From assembly GCA_041650035.1 (NCBI GenBank), contig JBAZLY010000019.1, positions 1-22,258 of the forward strand: a stretch of 22,258 nt of DNA. The letters are read 5' to 3'. Position numbers and translations under genes: made by a program. The stretch's first letter is position 1, and every line of letters starts with the position of its first letter. Source of the stretch: JAQUQI01 sp041650035 (GTDB lineage Bacteria > Omnitrophota > Gorgyraeia > JABMRG01). Below the pieces are notes generated by a model, which saw only the letters and a program-made list of their open reading frames with translations, was not told the origin of the DNA and made no database searches. Positions 1 to 6,323 of this stretch are shown one piece after another.

Positions 1-728
1 CCGTCATAATATACCAGGGCGCCTGCCGAATGAGCAAGATCGGTTATCTCCTTTATCCGTGGATTAAATATACCCAGCGTATTAGGGCATGTAAGCATAA
101 CGGCTGCCGTGTCCTTATCCAGGGCATCCTTGAATTGCCTCATATCCATACACCCGTCAGGTCCTGTCTTTACAACCTTAACTTCATAGCCCGCTATCGC
201 GGCACTGGCGGGGTTGGTGCCATGGGAAGAATCAGGAACTATAACACGCCTCCTACGGCAGCCCTTATCTTTATGATACGCACTTATAAGCATAATACCC
301 GTAAGTTCCCCATGGGCGCCTGCCAAAGGCTGCATTGTAAAAGCCGCCATGCCCGTGATCTCGCAGAGAAACATTTCCATATTATACAACACCTCAAGCG
401 CGCCCTGCGAAAGCCTGCCTCCTCCCAGTAGCTGCGGGACAAGGGGGTGAATATCGGAAAAACCTTCCATACAGGCGATCTTTTCCGTAAATTTCGGATT
501 GTACTTCATGGTGCAGGAACCGAGCGGATAGAAATTATTATCAACCGAAAAGTTCATGTGGGAGAGATTCGTATAATGTCTGACGACATCAAGCTCCGAT
601 ACTTCAGGTAAAAGGGCCTGGTGTTTTCGCGTATATCTAATATCAATGTCCCCCTTCCGGGGCACATCAGGGCCTGGCAGGCTGAAGCCTGTCCTGGATC
701 TAACGCTTTTTTCAAATATTAATTTCAT
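1..728 (-). CDS. gcvPB: Glycine dehydrogenase (decarboxylating) subunit 2, C-terminal part off the window
   Basis: P-protein subunit 2 of the glycine cleavage system. With GcvPA it decarboxylates glycine on pyridoxal phosphate and passes the aminomethyl group to lipoyl-GcvH. I translated the frame that begins with the ATG overlapping the gcvPA stop (ATGA). It starts MKLIFEKSVRSRTGF and stays open to the window edge for 242 codons. Visible family signatures are YPLGSCTMKYNP at residues 67-78, HPLVPQL near 94-100 and SHGTNPASA at 168-176. The PLP-binding lysine lies further downstream and cannot be seen, so activity cannot be judged. The native protein is normally about 480 residues, so about half is present. 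It is the last visible gene of gcvT-gcvH-gcvPA-gcvPB and is probably translationally coupled to gcvPA. Truncation is by the window edge, not by mutation. Confidence 0.95.
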   Translation of the reverse strand, partial: MKLIFEKSVRSRTGFSLPGPDVPRKGDIDIRYTRKHQALLPEVSELDVVRHYTNLSHMNFSVDNNFYPLGSCTMKYNPKFTEKIACMEGFSDIHPLVPQLLGGGRLSQGALEVLYNMEMFLCEITGMAAFTMQPLAGAHGELTGIMLISAYHKDKGCRRRRVIVPDSSHGTNPASAAIAGYEVKVVKTGPDGCMDMRQFKDALDKDTAAVMLTCPNTLGIFNPRIKEITDLAHSAGALVYYD

Positions 729-2056
729 AATACCTTTTCCAATGCCTGGACAAACTGCTCTATCTCCTGCCTTGTCCTCTTTTCAGTAACAGCCACAAGA
801 AGATAGTTATTCATGCCCTTGTAAAATTTGCCTAATGGAAAGCCGGGGGCAAAACCCCGGTCTATCATCTTTTCAGCAACAACATCCGCGTTCCTGTTAA
901 GGGCGATGGTAAATTCATTAAATGTGGGAGAACTCCTCTTTACCTTAATACCGGGTATCTTTTCAACGCAATCCTTGGTATATTCGCATTTGTCATAATT
1001 CAATCTGGCAAGATTTTCCATGCCCGACCTGCCAAGTAATGACAGGTATATGCCTGACCTTAAGGCGCACAATGCCTCGTTTGAGCAGATATTTGATGTA
1101 GCGCGTTCTCTTCGTATGTGTTGTTCCCTCGCCTGCAGGGTAAGCACGAACCCGCGCTTTCCGTCCTTGTCCACTGTAGCCCCTACTATCCTGCCGGGCA
1201 TCTTGCGTGTTAGCGCTTGTTTGCAGGCTATGAATCCGAGATAAGGACCGCCAAAGGAAAGGGGAAGGCCCAAGCTCTGGCCCTCTCCTGTGGCTATATC
1301 CGCACCCATCTCCGCGGGCGTCTTAAGCATTCCAAGCGACACGGGATAGACACTGATTACGGCAAGTGCGCCGGCGGAATGCGCCTTTTCAACAATGTCG
1401 GAATGGTCGTCTACGGCACCGAAAAAATTAGGATTCTGCGTTATTACGGCGGCGGTCTTCTCATCCAAATGCCTGAATATCTCGTCTCGCGAACTTTGAC
1501 CGTGGATAACAGGCGTTTCTACAAATTCAATATTAAGATTCGACATATAGGTATAAAGCATTGTCCTGTATATCATATTTAAACCGCTATCCATTATTAT
1601 CTTAGTTCGTCCGGTCACCCGTATCGCCATCATGGCTGCCTCATAAATTGCCGTTCCTCCGTCATAAAGTGAAGAATTGGCGCAGTCCATACCCGTAAGC
1701 TGGCATATGGCGGTCTGATATTCGTATATCGCCTGCAGCCAGCCCTGCGAACATTCCGGTTGATACGGGGTATAGGCCGTGTAGAATTCCGACCTGCTGG
1801 CTATCATGTCAACTGCCGCGGGTATATAGTGGTCGTAAAATCCCGCCCCGAGAAAGTTTTTTAACGAGGTGACATTTTTAAGCGCGAGACGCCGCATACA
1901 AGAAACAACCTCTTGCTCCGACATAGCCTGTGGGATATCGAATGACCTGGGTCTTAATTGAGGTTTTATCTCATTGAACAACTCTTCAATGGACGAAACC
2001 CCTATAGCCTCAAGCATCTGCCTGGATTGTTCTTCTGTGTGCGGGATATAACTCAT
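725..2056 (-). CDS. gcvPA: Glycine dehydrogenase (decarboxylating) subunit 1
   Basis: N-terminal half of the P-protein as a separate polypeptide, the arrangement known from Firmicutes, Thermotogae and many candidate phyla; in E. coli and eukaryotes the two halves are fused. The 443-residue length matches the family (about 440-450). Recognisable motifs are FLGAGFYDHYIPA (68-80), YTPYQPE (95-101), the ANSSLYDGGTA segment (126-136) and a C-terminal region including GFPLGKFY. It forms a heterotetramer with GcvPB; the PLP lysine is in the partner. The start ATG overlaps the gcvH stop by 4 bases and its own stop overlaps the gcvPB start by 4 bases, so stoichiometric coupling of the two halves is likely. 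No frameshift is seen. Confidence 0.96.
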   Translation of the reverse strand: MSYIPHTEEQSRQMLEAIGVSSIEELFNEIKPQLRPRSFDIPQAMSEQEVVSCMRRLALKNVTSLKNFLGAGFYDHYIPAAVDMIASRSEFYTAYTPYQPECSQGWLQAIYEYQTAICQLTGMDCANSSLYDGGTAIYEAAMMAIRVTGRTKIIMDSGLNMIYRTMLYTYMSNLNIEFVETPVIHGQSSRDEIFRHLDEKTAAVITQNPNFFGAVDDHSDIVEKAHSAGALAVISVYPVSLGMLKTPAEMGADIATGEGQSLGLPLSFGGPYLGFIACKQALTRKMPGRIVGATVDKDGKRGFVLTLQAREQHIRRERATSNICSNEALCALRSGIYLSLLGRSGMENLARLNYDKCEYTKDCVEKIPGIKVKRSSPTFNEFTIALNRNADVVAEKMIDRGFAPGFPLGKFYKGMNNYLLVAVTEKRTRQEIEQFVQALEKVL

Positions 2057-2442
2057 TCGCTCAACTCATCCAAATATTTTTTATATTCATGCGGCGCAAG
2101 CAGGCCTTGTTTTTCAAAAAGGCCTTTAACCTTCATAACGACAAACCAGCCTTTCTCATACGGCGATTGATTAACAATCTCCGGGTTCACCACGATATCC
2201 TCATTTACCCTGACAACCTCGCCCGATAAAGGAGCATATACATCCGAGGCGGCCTTTACAGATTCAACTGTCGCGATAGCCGATGACCTTTGTATATCAG
2301 CTCCGGCAGCGGGCAGCTGGACAAAGGTAATATCGCCTAATGAAGACTGCGCGTGGTCTGTAATACCAACAGTTGCCATATCCGACTCTATTCTTACCCA
2401 TTCATGTTCCTTGGTATAAAACAATCCTTCAGGTATATTCAT
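2053..2442 (-). CDS. gcvH: Glycine cleavage system H protein (lipoyl carrier)
   Basis: Small lipoylated shuttle protein that carries the aminomethyl intermediate between the P, T and L proteins. It has 129 residues, the usual size. The N-terminal YTKEHEWVR motif (9-17), the VGITDHAQ turn (25-32) and the lipoylation motif ATVESVKA are all present, with the acceptor lysine at K63. The following DVYAPLSGEV segment and the C-terminal LFEKQGL helix also fit the family. It sits between gcvT and gcvPA with 4-base ATGA overlaps on both sides. Dihydrolipoamide dehydrogenase and lipoate ligases are not in this window and must be encoded elsewhere. Confidence 0.97.
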   Translation of the reverse strand: MNIPEGLFYTKEHEWVRIESDMATVGITDHAQSSLGDITFVQLPAAGADIQRSSAIATVESVKAASDVYAPLSGEVVRVNEDIVVNPEIVNQSPYEKGWFVVMKVKGLFEKQGLLAPHEYKKYLDELSE

Positions 2443-3536
2443 TTCCTTAATGTCCCTTTCATATAAAGCGGCCTGTCCGAGATCTTGGCCGGCAATTTAG
2501 ACCTTTCATTTTTTATCAATACGCGCGCGCCTATCCAGTCATACCCATTCTCGACATATCCCATGCCTATGCCGATACCCAGGCTTGGGGCAAATGATCC
2601 GCTTGTGACAAACCCTACATCTTTTCCTTCAGCATAGATCCTGTCGCCGTGACGCGGGCTCTGTCTTGTCTCCGAGACAAATACCGCAAGCCTTTTTCGG
2701 AGTCCGTCACATCTTTGTCTTAATAACGCGGGTTTTCCCAAGAAATCCTTCTTAAGGTCGACAAAACGCTCAAACCCCGCTTCAAGCGGAGTAACAGTCT
2801 CATCGATATCCTGCCCATATAAAGGGTAGCACATCTCAAGCCTCAATGTGTCCCTTGCCCCCAAGCCCGCAGGCCTAACCCTTTCATCGGCAAGTATGAC
2901 CTGCCACAATTGCGCGGCAAGGCGTCTGTCGACGTAGATCTCAAATCCAAGTTCACCGGTATATCCTGTACGGCTGATCACGGTATCTTGGCCGGTCAAC
3001 TCAAACCTGCCGTGCCTATAATATCCAAGGGCGTCTATCCGCTCACCCGCAAACGCCTTCAGGACAACCGCGGATAAAGGCCCTTGTATATCCAACTTAG
3101 CGGTCTTATCGGATATATCTTCTATGACTACACTTGAGGGCAGATTCAGGCGCAGATAGGCAAGGTCTTTATCCTTCGTCGCCGCATTGACAACAAACAT
3201 CCATTCATCTTCACCCATCCGGTAGGCAACAAGGTCATCAACAATCCCGCCGGCCTCATTTAGGATAAAACCGTATCTGCAGCTGCCAACGGGTATTGAC
3301 GAGAGGCTGGATGTAAAGACCCCATCCTTAGATATATCCTCCGCCCGCGCCCGAAGTAAAAATTCACCCATATGGCATATATCAAACAATGAGGCCGACT
3401 GCCTGGTCCAGTTATGTTCAGCTATTATGCCTCTATATTGTATTGGCATCATCCACCCGCCGAAAGGGCCAAGCCTGGCGGAGAGATCTTTATGAATTGA
3501 TAATAAGGGGGTATATTTTAACTGTGTATTTTTCAT
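2439..3536 (-). CDS. gcvT: Glycine cleavage system T protein (aminomethyltransferase)
   Basis: Transfers the methylene group from the aminomethyl-H intermediate to tetrahydrofolate, giving 5,10-methylene-THF and ammonia. The 365-residue length is typical. Seen motifs: PFGGWMMPIQY (24-34), SLFDICHMGE (49-58), LNEAGGIVDDL (92-102, with D101 at the position of the known catalytic aspartate), VNAATKDKD (116-124), LDIQGP (148-153) and RTGYTGELGFEIY (189-201), followed by the C-terminal barrel with LGARDTLRLE and a GFVTSGSFAPSLG segment. It is the first gene of the gcv operon, and the ATG at 3536 gives the full N-terminus. There is no clear Shine-Dalgarno just before it, only an A-rich stretch. A -10/-35 pair lies 25-54 bases upstream. 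Confidence 0.96.
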   Translation of the reverse strand: MKNTQLKYTPLLSIHKDLSARLGPFGGWMMPIQYRGIIAEHNWTRQSASLFDICHMGEFLLRARAEDISKDGVFTSSLSSIPVGSCRYGFILNEAGGIVDDLVAYRMGEDEWMFVVNAATKDKDLAYLRLNLPSSVVIEDISDKTAKLDIQGPLSAVVLKAFAGERIDALGYYRHGRFELTGQDTVISRTGYTGELGFEIYVDRRLAAQLWQVILADERVRPAGLGARDTLRLEMCYPLYGQDIDETVTPLEAGFERFVDLKKDFLGKPALLRQRCDGLRKRLAVFVSETRQSPRHGDRIYAEGKDVGFVTSGSFAPSLGIGIGMGYVENGYDWIGARVLIKNERSKLPAKISDRPLYMKGTLRK

Positions 3537-3560
3537 TGGGGATGATCTTTTTTAAAAAAA

Positions 3561-3590
3561 ATTATAGCGCAATAAATAACAACGCGTAAA
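3561..3590 (-). promoter_or_regulatory. Candidate sigma70-type promoter for the gcv operon
   Basis: Reading the minus strand, a perfect TATAAT lies at 3566-3561 and TTTACG (4 of 6 matches to TTGACA) at 3590-3585, separated by 18 bases. It would start transcription around 3554, giving a leader of only about 20 nt before the gcvT ATG. The -10 element is good; the -35 is mediocre. The leader is too short to hold a glycine riboswitch, so none can act from this start. Confidence 0.45.
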
Positions 3591-3660
3591 TATCAGCCGG
3601 GACATCCGGCTGCGCTGATATAAGCCGGGTCAGCCCTATGAGCCATGACGGACTTCTGAC
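3591..3660. promoter_or_regulatory. Nested inverted and direct repeats between the pilin operon and gcvT
   Basis: The plus strand carries AGCCGG at 3595-3600, CCGGCT at 3606-3611 and AGCCGG again at 3623-3628. The middle arm can therefore pair with either outer arm (5-base or 11-base loop) but not both. An 11-base near-direct repeat (10 of 11 identical) lies at 3591-3601 and 3619-3629. TATCAGC (3591-3597) also pairs with GCTGATA (3614-3620), and GTCAG (3629-3633) pairs with CTGAC (3656-3660). As a terminator for the pilin operon it is poor, since the run after the hairpin is GATATTT rather than a U-tract. It could be an attenuator, a protein-binding operator or a dispersed repeat. The function is not known to me. 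Confidence 0.5.
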
Positions 3661-3714
3661 AATAATAACCGCAAAAATATCCTTTCCCTGGCTATGCATA
3701 CCAATGCAAAAACC

Positions 3715-4104
3715 TTACGGCAGGTCGGATGGCAGATATTGGAAATCATCATGTCCCGTGTTTTTCTCGCTTGGCCCGTTAGGCAGCGTATATCTGTAAA
3801 GCCATGCACCGGAGGAATTGCAGATCTCAAGTTTAGGCCCTGAAACTATCTGGTATATCAATTTACTGCCCGCTGGCTGACTTATCTTCAGATAGTCCCA
3901 GGCACCCGCAACAGGCAGTCCGCCTATACCATATTTGAGATCATAATATTTCGCCCCGGCACGCACAAGATCCAGTATGCCGGATGTCTCCTTGTATTCA
4001 ATTGTCTTTTTTAATTTACCATAAGCAGGCAAAGAGGCGACAGCAAGTATGCCAACAATAAAAACCACGATCAATACTTCTATTAATGTAAAGGCCTTTT
4101 TCAT
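3715..4104 (-). CDS. Small type IV pilin-like protein (PilE/GspG-like pseudopilin)
   Basis: A 129-residue protein starting MKKA|FTLIEVLIVVFIV: a very short basic leader, a predicted prepilin-peptidase cut between A4 and F5, glutamate at mature position 5 and one long hydrophobic N-terminal helix. This is the class III (prepilin) signal. The rest is a small, presumably globular domain (about residues 35-129) with a single cysteine (C94), so the usual C-terminal disulphide is absent. It is the last of four pilin-like genes transcribed together and has its own good Shine-Dalgarno (GAGGGG at 4116-4111) preceded directly by a hairpin. It is probably the main or tip subunit of the pseudopilus. The family is certain from the signal; the exact role (T4P or T2SS) is not. 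Confidence 0.88.
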   Translation of the reverse strand: MKKAFTLIEVLIVVFIVGILAVASLPAYGKLKKTIEYKETSGILDLVRAGAKYYDLKYGIGGLPVAGAWDYLKISQPAGSKLIYQIVSGPKLEICNSSGAWLYRYTLPNGPSEKNTGHDDFQYLPSDLP

Positions 4105-4110
4105 GTTTTA

Positions 4111-4135
4111 CCCCTCGGCGAAAACCTTATTCGCC
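4111..4135 (-). promoter_or_regulatory. Hairpin abutting the ribosome binding site of the terminal pilin gene
   Basis: Minus-strand GGCGAA (4135-4130) and TTCGCC (4122-4117) form a perfect 6-bp stem with a 7-base loop, immediately followed by the Shine-Dalgarno GAGGGG (4116-4111), six bases before the ATG of the pilin at 4104. There is no U-tract, so it is not a terminator. An mRNA processing or stabilising structure that lets the last pilin be made in excess is one reading. Confidence 0.4.
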
Positions 4136-4154
4136 ACTTAATCGATGTCCACCT

Positions 4155-4667
4155 TCACAAGTCCACAGCCTTACAGCGCGACATGACGCCTAACCGGCCG
4201 TATGTCATAGTACCTGTTGCTGTGTGCTCTAACCAGATGCCTGCCTGTAAATAATTGCCTCCAATTAATTCAAAAAAAGGCGCGCGAGAAACATCTATCA
4301 AGTCCGTTATCGGGGTATCGGCCACAAACGGCAGGGTGCTACTCCTATACAATGTGCACCCGCTAGCCCAGTATCTTACGTCATAATCCACCCCATCCAC
4401 CTGAAAATCAAGAGATACCTCATTCGGGACACTAACATCAATAGTATCAGCCCTCATCGCGTCTTTTTTTATATACTCGAGAACATTAGCCAGGTCTTCC
4501 GTAATAACTGTCTCCTTGCCCTCCGCCTTGAGAAAACTCAACATCGATACAGACGCGGAAATACCGCCGGCGAAAACCACGGTAATGAGCACGGCAACAA
4601 GCAAAAACTCGATCAACGTGACCGCGGCCTCCGAGGCCAAAAATCCTTTCCCCTTATGACAACTCAT
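4155..4667 (-). CDS. Pseudopilin, PilW/GspJ-like
   Basis: A 170-residue protein with an N-terminal prepilin-type signal and a single membrane helix followed by a beta-rich domain. Two overlapping processing sites can be read: basic MSCHKGKG|F9 with glutamate at mature position 5 (E13), and A15|V16-T-L-I-E20, which carries the usual TLIE core. The helix LLVAVLITVVFAGGI follows. The central region (ITEDLANVLEYIKKDAMRAD) resembles the alpha helix after the stalk in GspJ/PilW proteins, which are typically near 200 residues. Start: the ATG at 4667 overlaps the upstream stop by 14 bases; an in-frame TTG at codon 10, preceded by AAGGGGAAAGG, is an alternative but would remove the basic leader. A 50-base gap separates it from the next pilin gene. 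Confidence 0.78.
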   Translation of the reverse strand: MSCHKGKGFLASEAAVTLIEFLLVAVLITVVFAGGISASVSMLSFLKAEGKETVITEDLANVLEYIKKDAMRADTIDVSVPNEVSLDFQVDGVDYDVRYWASGCTLYRSSTLPFVADTPITDLIDVSRAPFFELIGGNYLQAGIWLEHTATGTMTYGRLGVMSRCKAVDL

Positions 4668-5067
4668 TCCACTTAACTTCCACTGTTATCGCCTTGAAAT
4701 CAATACCTGAACCGAGATCGGTATCATTTATCGTATAGCCTGTATTTGTCATCTGGACCTTGGGCCTAAAGGCCATCGCCCAAGCATTATAATCCTCCCG
4801 GCATACGGAATCAACGGCATTAAGGTCTTTGGCCTCCGCGTCAACCATGTCATGGTATCTCCTGATACTGCCGTAACCGGTCCTGACCCTGTCAAGCCAG
4901 GACTGGGCATTATAATAAGCCTCTAATTCATTCTTCGTGAATATGCGCAGTTTAGCAATAGACATATAAACGGCAAACGCCGAACCAATAGCTATGGCCA
5001 GGACCATGACAGATACCATTATCTCAACCAATGTAAAGGCCCTGTTATTACCGACTCGACCGGTCAT
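4654..5067 (-). CDS. Pseudopilin, PilV/GspI-like
   Basis: A 137-residue protein beginning MTGRVGNNRA|FTLVEIMVSVMV. The class III signal has arginine before the Ala|Phe cut after residue 10, glutamate at mature position 5 and a hydrophobic helix of about 22 residues; the FTLVE-V-A pattern and length fit minor pseudopilins of the PilV/GspI type. The soluble part has an amphipathic stretch with YYNAQSWLDRVRTGYGSIRR, then a small domain with one cysteine, ending EVKWNELS. The start ATG overlaps the stop of the PilX-like gene by 4 bases and the stop overlaps the next gene by 14 bases, so the three genes are translationally linked. As in the terminal pilin, alanine rather than glycine precedes the cut. 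Confidence 0.82.
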   Translation of the reverse strand: MTGRVGNNRAFTLVEIMVSVMVLAIAIGSAFAVYMSIAKLRIFTKNELEAYYNAQSWLDRVRTGYGSIRRYHDMVDAEAKDLNAVDSVCREDYNAWAMAFRPKVQMTNTGYTINDTDLGSGIDFKAITVEVKWNELS

Positions 5068-5408
5068 AGGGTAAAATCGCTTTCATTTATGGTAGCGGAT
5101 ACCCTTAGTTTGTTCACCGCTCCGTCAAACTGCACATCGATCTCAACAGGGACTCCGTTAATAACCATAGTCTGCGGCGTGACCCAGGGGGCAGGGGTCC
5201 AGCCGGCATAACCTGTCCTGAACCTGTTAAATGTTTCGTACAAGGCCGCCTCCGCGTAATTAATAGCCTGAAATCTTTTAAGCCTGGTCACGGACAAAGG
5301 CATCTTGTTAAAGAATATACTTATAACCGCTACAAGGCCTATTATTATACAAATAGTAAAAATCAATGCCATTATTATCATGCCCTGCCGGGAGTTTTTA
5401 AGATTCAT
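5064..5408 (-). CDS. PilX/GspK-like minor pseudopilin
   Basis: A 114-residue protein starting MNLKNSRQG|MIIMALIFTIC: basic leader, Gly|Met processing site, a long hydrophobic helix without the glutamate at position 5, then a helix RLKRFQAINYAEAALYETFN and a small beta-rich tail. A missing Glu5 is characteristic of GspK, and the AEAALYE-type helix is common in PilX/GspK-type proteins, but GspK is usually near 300 residues, so this is a small relative closer to PilX. It is the first gene of the pilin operon and follows the promoter at 5456-5428. The leader has no Shine-Dalgarno; an ATG at codon 10 has GGCAGGG just upstream but would lose the basic leader, so the upstream ATG is preferred. Confidence 0.72.
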   Translation of the reverse strand: MNLKNSRQGMIIMALIFTICIIIGLVAVISIFFNKMPLSVTRLKRFQAINYAEAALYETFNRFRTGYAGWTPAPWVTPQTMVINGVPVEIDVQFDGAVNKLRVSATINESDFTL

Positions 5409-5427
5409 AATATTTTATTTTTTTAAT

Positions 5428-5456
5428 ATTTTATATTATATAAAAATAAATGTCAA
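5428..5456 (-). promoter_or_regulatory. Sigma70-type promoter for the pseudopilin operon
   Basis: On the minus strand a perfect TTGACA (5456-5451) is followed after exactly 17 bases by TAAAAT (5433-5428, 5 of 6). The surrounding 50 bases are almost pure A/T. Transcription would start near 5421, about a dozen bases before the ATG at 5408, so the leader is very short and has no purine-rich ribosome site. A second TATAAT lies at 5464-5459 but has no matching -35. Confidence 0.65.
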
Positions 5457-5531
5457 ACATTATAGACACAGGGGAAAGAAAACCTACTTTAACTCTCGCC
5501 TGGGGCTTATATCTATCACGGGCAGCCATCG

Positions 5532-5551
5532 AAAAAACAAGCGGCTCACTT
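5532..5551 (-). terminator. Probable Rho-independent terminator of the glycan locus
   Basis: Three bases after the stop codon of the DPM1-like gene the minus strand reads AAGTG-AGC-CGCTT (5 bp stem with one G-U pair, 5551-5539) followed by GTTTTTT (5538-5532). Its place, between the last glycan gene and the promoter of the pilin operon, supports the reading. The stem is short, so efficiency may be modest. Confidence 0.55.
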
Positions 5552-5554
5552 TGG

Positions 5555-6262
5555 TTAAGGCAAAAAAGCCAATTTCATAATATGAAAGCAGGATGTCACG
5601 CATTGCCGCGGACCCATCTTGCTCCTGCCTTCGCGCCTTCGGTTAAACGTGTATAAAACCTCTCCCATTTCTCCGTATCGGCCCTTAGCAAGCACTTCGA
5701 GGAGTATCTTATACCCCATAGGTTTTATTGGATTAGTCTCTATGACCTTTTTGCGCAATAGAAAAAAACCGGACATAGGATCACTCATACCGTTTACCAC
5801 GCGGGATAGAAGAATCCTGGCAAATAGACATGCCAGACGCGATACCGCCACGCGCGCGGGGTCTAATCCGGTCGCGGCTAAACAGGTAAGGCGCCTGCTG
5901 GCAACTACGATATCGATATCGTCCCGGCATAGTATTATGTCCAACATAGGCACAAGGACATGCGGCGGGTGCTGAAAATCAGCGTCAATAACTCCTAATA
6001 TATCCCCTCCGGCGACGGACCAGCCGTCGGCCACCGCGCTTGCCAGCCCCCGCCTGTGACTCCTGCGTATCAGCCGTATCCTCGCGTCAGAGTGTGACAT
6101 CTCTTGTGCCGCCTTCCATGTCCCGTCCGCGCTGTTATCATCAACGATTATTATTTCAAATCCAATACCACATGCCTCGAGCACCCCGGTGATCTCGCGA
6201 CAGATATTCTCTATATGCGGGGCCTCATTATATGTAGGCACAACCAGAGAAAATTTACTCAT
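5555..6262 (-). CDS. GT2 glycosyltransferase, DPM1 (polyprenol-phosphate sugar synthase) type
   Basis: A 235-residue protein, MSKFSLVVPTYNEA..., of the short, single-domain GT2 class that transfers mannose or another hexose from an NDP-sugar to polyprenyl phosphate on the cytoplasmic membrane face. Motifs: VDDNSADGT (40-48), the metal-binding DADFQHPP (93-100), VVASRR (119-124), DPMSGFFLLRKK (161-172) and a late FNRRREGRSKMG. DFQHPP and DPMSGFF are close to DPM1 sequences. There is no C-terminal membrane anchor, as in soluble DPM1-type enzymes. The open frame extends upstream to 6409, but the ATG at 6262 starts exactly at the fold, has AAGGCG ahead of it and avoids overlap with the ligase gene. 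It is the last gene of the locus. Its product could be the donor for the PMT-like enzyme at 19359-20951. Confidence 0.87.
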   Translation of the reverse strand: MSKFSLVVPTYNEAPHIENICREITGVLEACGIGFEIIIVDDNSADGTWKAAQEMSHSDARIRLIRRSHRRGLASAVADGWSVAGGDILGVIDADFQHPPHVLVPMLDIILCRDDIDIVVASRRLTCLAATGLDPARVAVSRLACLFARILLSRVVNGMSDPMSGFFLLRKKVIETNPIKPMGYKILLEVLAKGRYGEMGEVLYTFNRRREGRSKMGPRQCVTSCFHIMKLAFLP

Positions 6263-6323
6263 ATTAAAACGCCTTAAACAGATACCCGGATATAAAGCAC
6301 GGATTTTGTGTTTTGAGCCATGC

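Noticed and set aside
1217..1582. Plus-strand 121-codon open frame inside gcvPA
   Set aside because: It lies wholly opposite a conserved gene and has no family resemblance.
3623..3660. Fragments like the RNase P RNA ends (AAGTCCG and ACCCGGCTTAT read on the minus strand)
   Set aside because: They are only about 20 bases apart, with none of the conserved interior of RNase P RNA; coincidence is more likely.
3636..3830. Minus-strand 64-codon open frame
   Set aside because: It overlaps the end of the pilin gene in another frame, has no ribosome site and no recognisable sequence.
5459..5464. A second perfect TATAAT upstream of the pilin operon
   Set aside because: The hexamers at 16-18 bases upstream do not resemble a -35 element and there is no TG extension.
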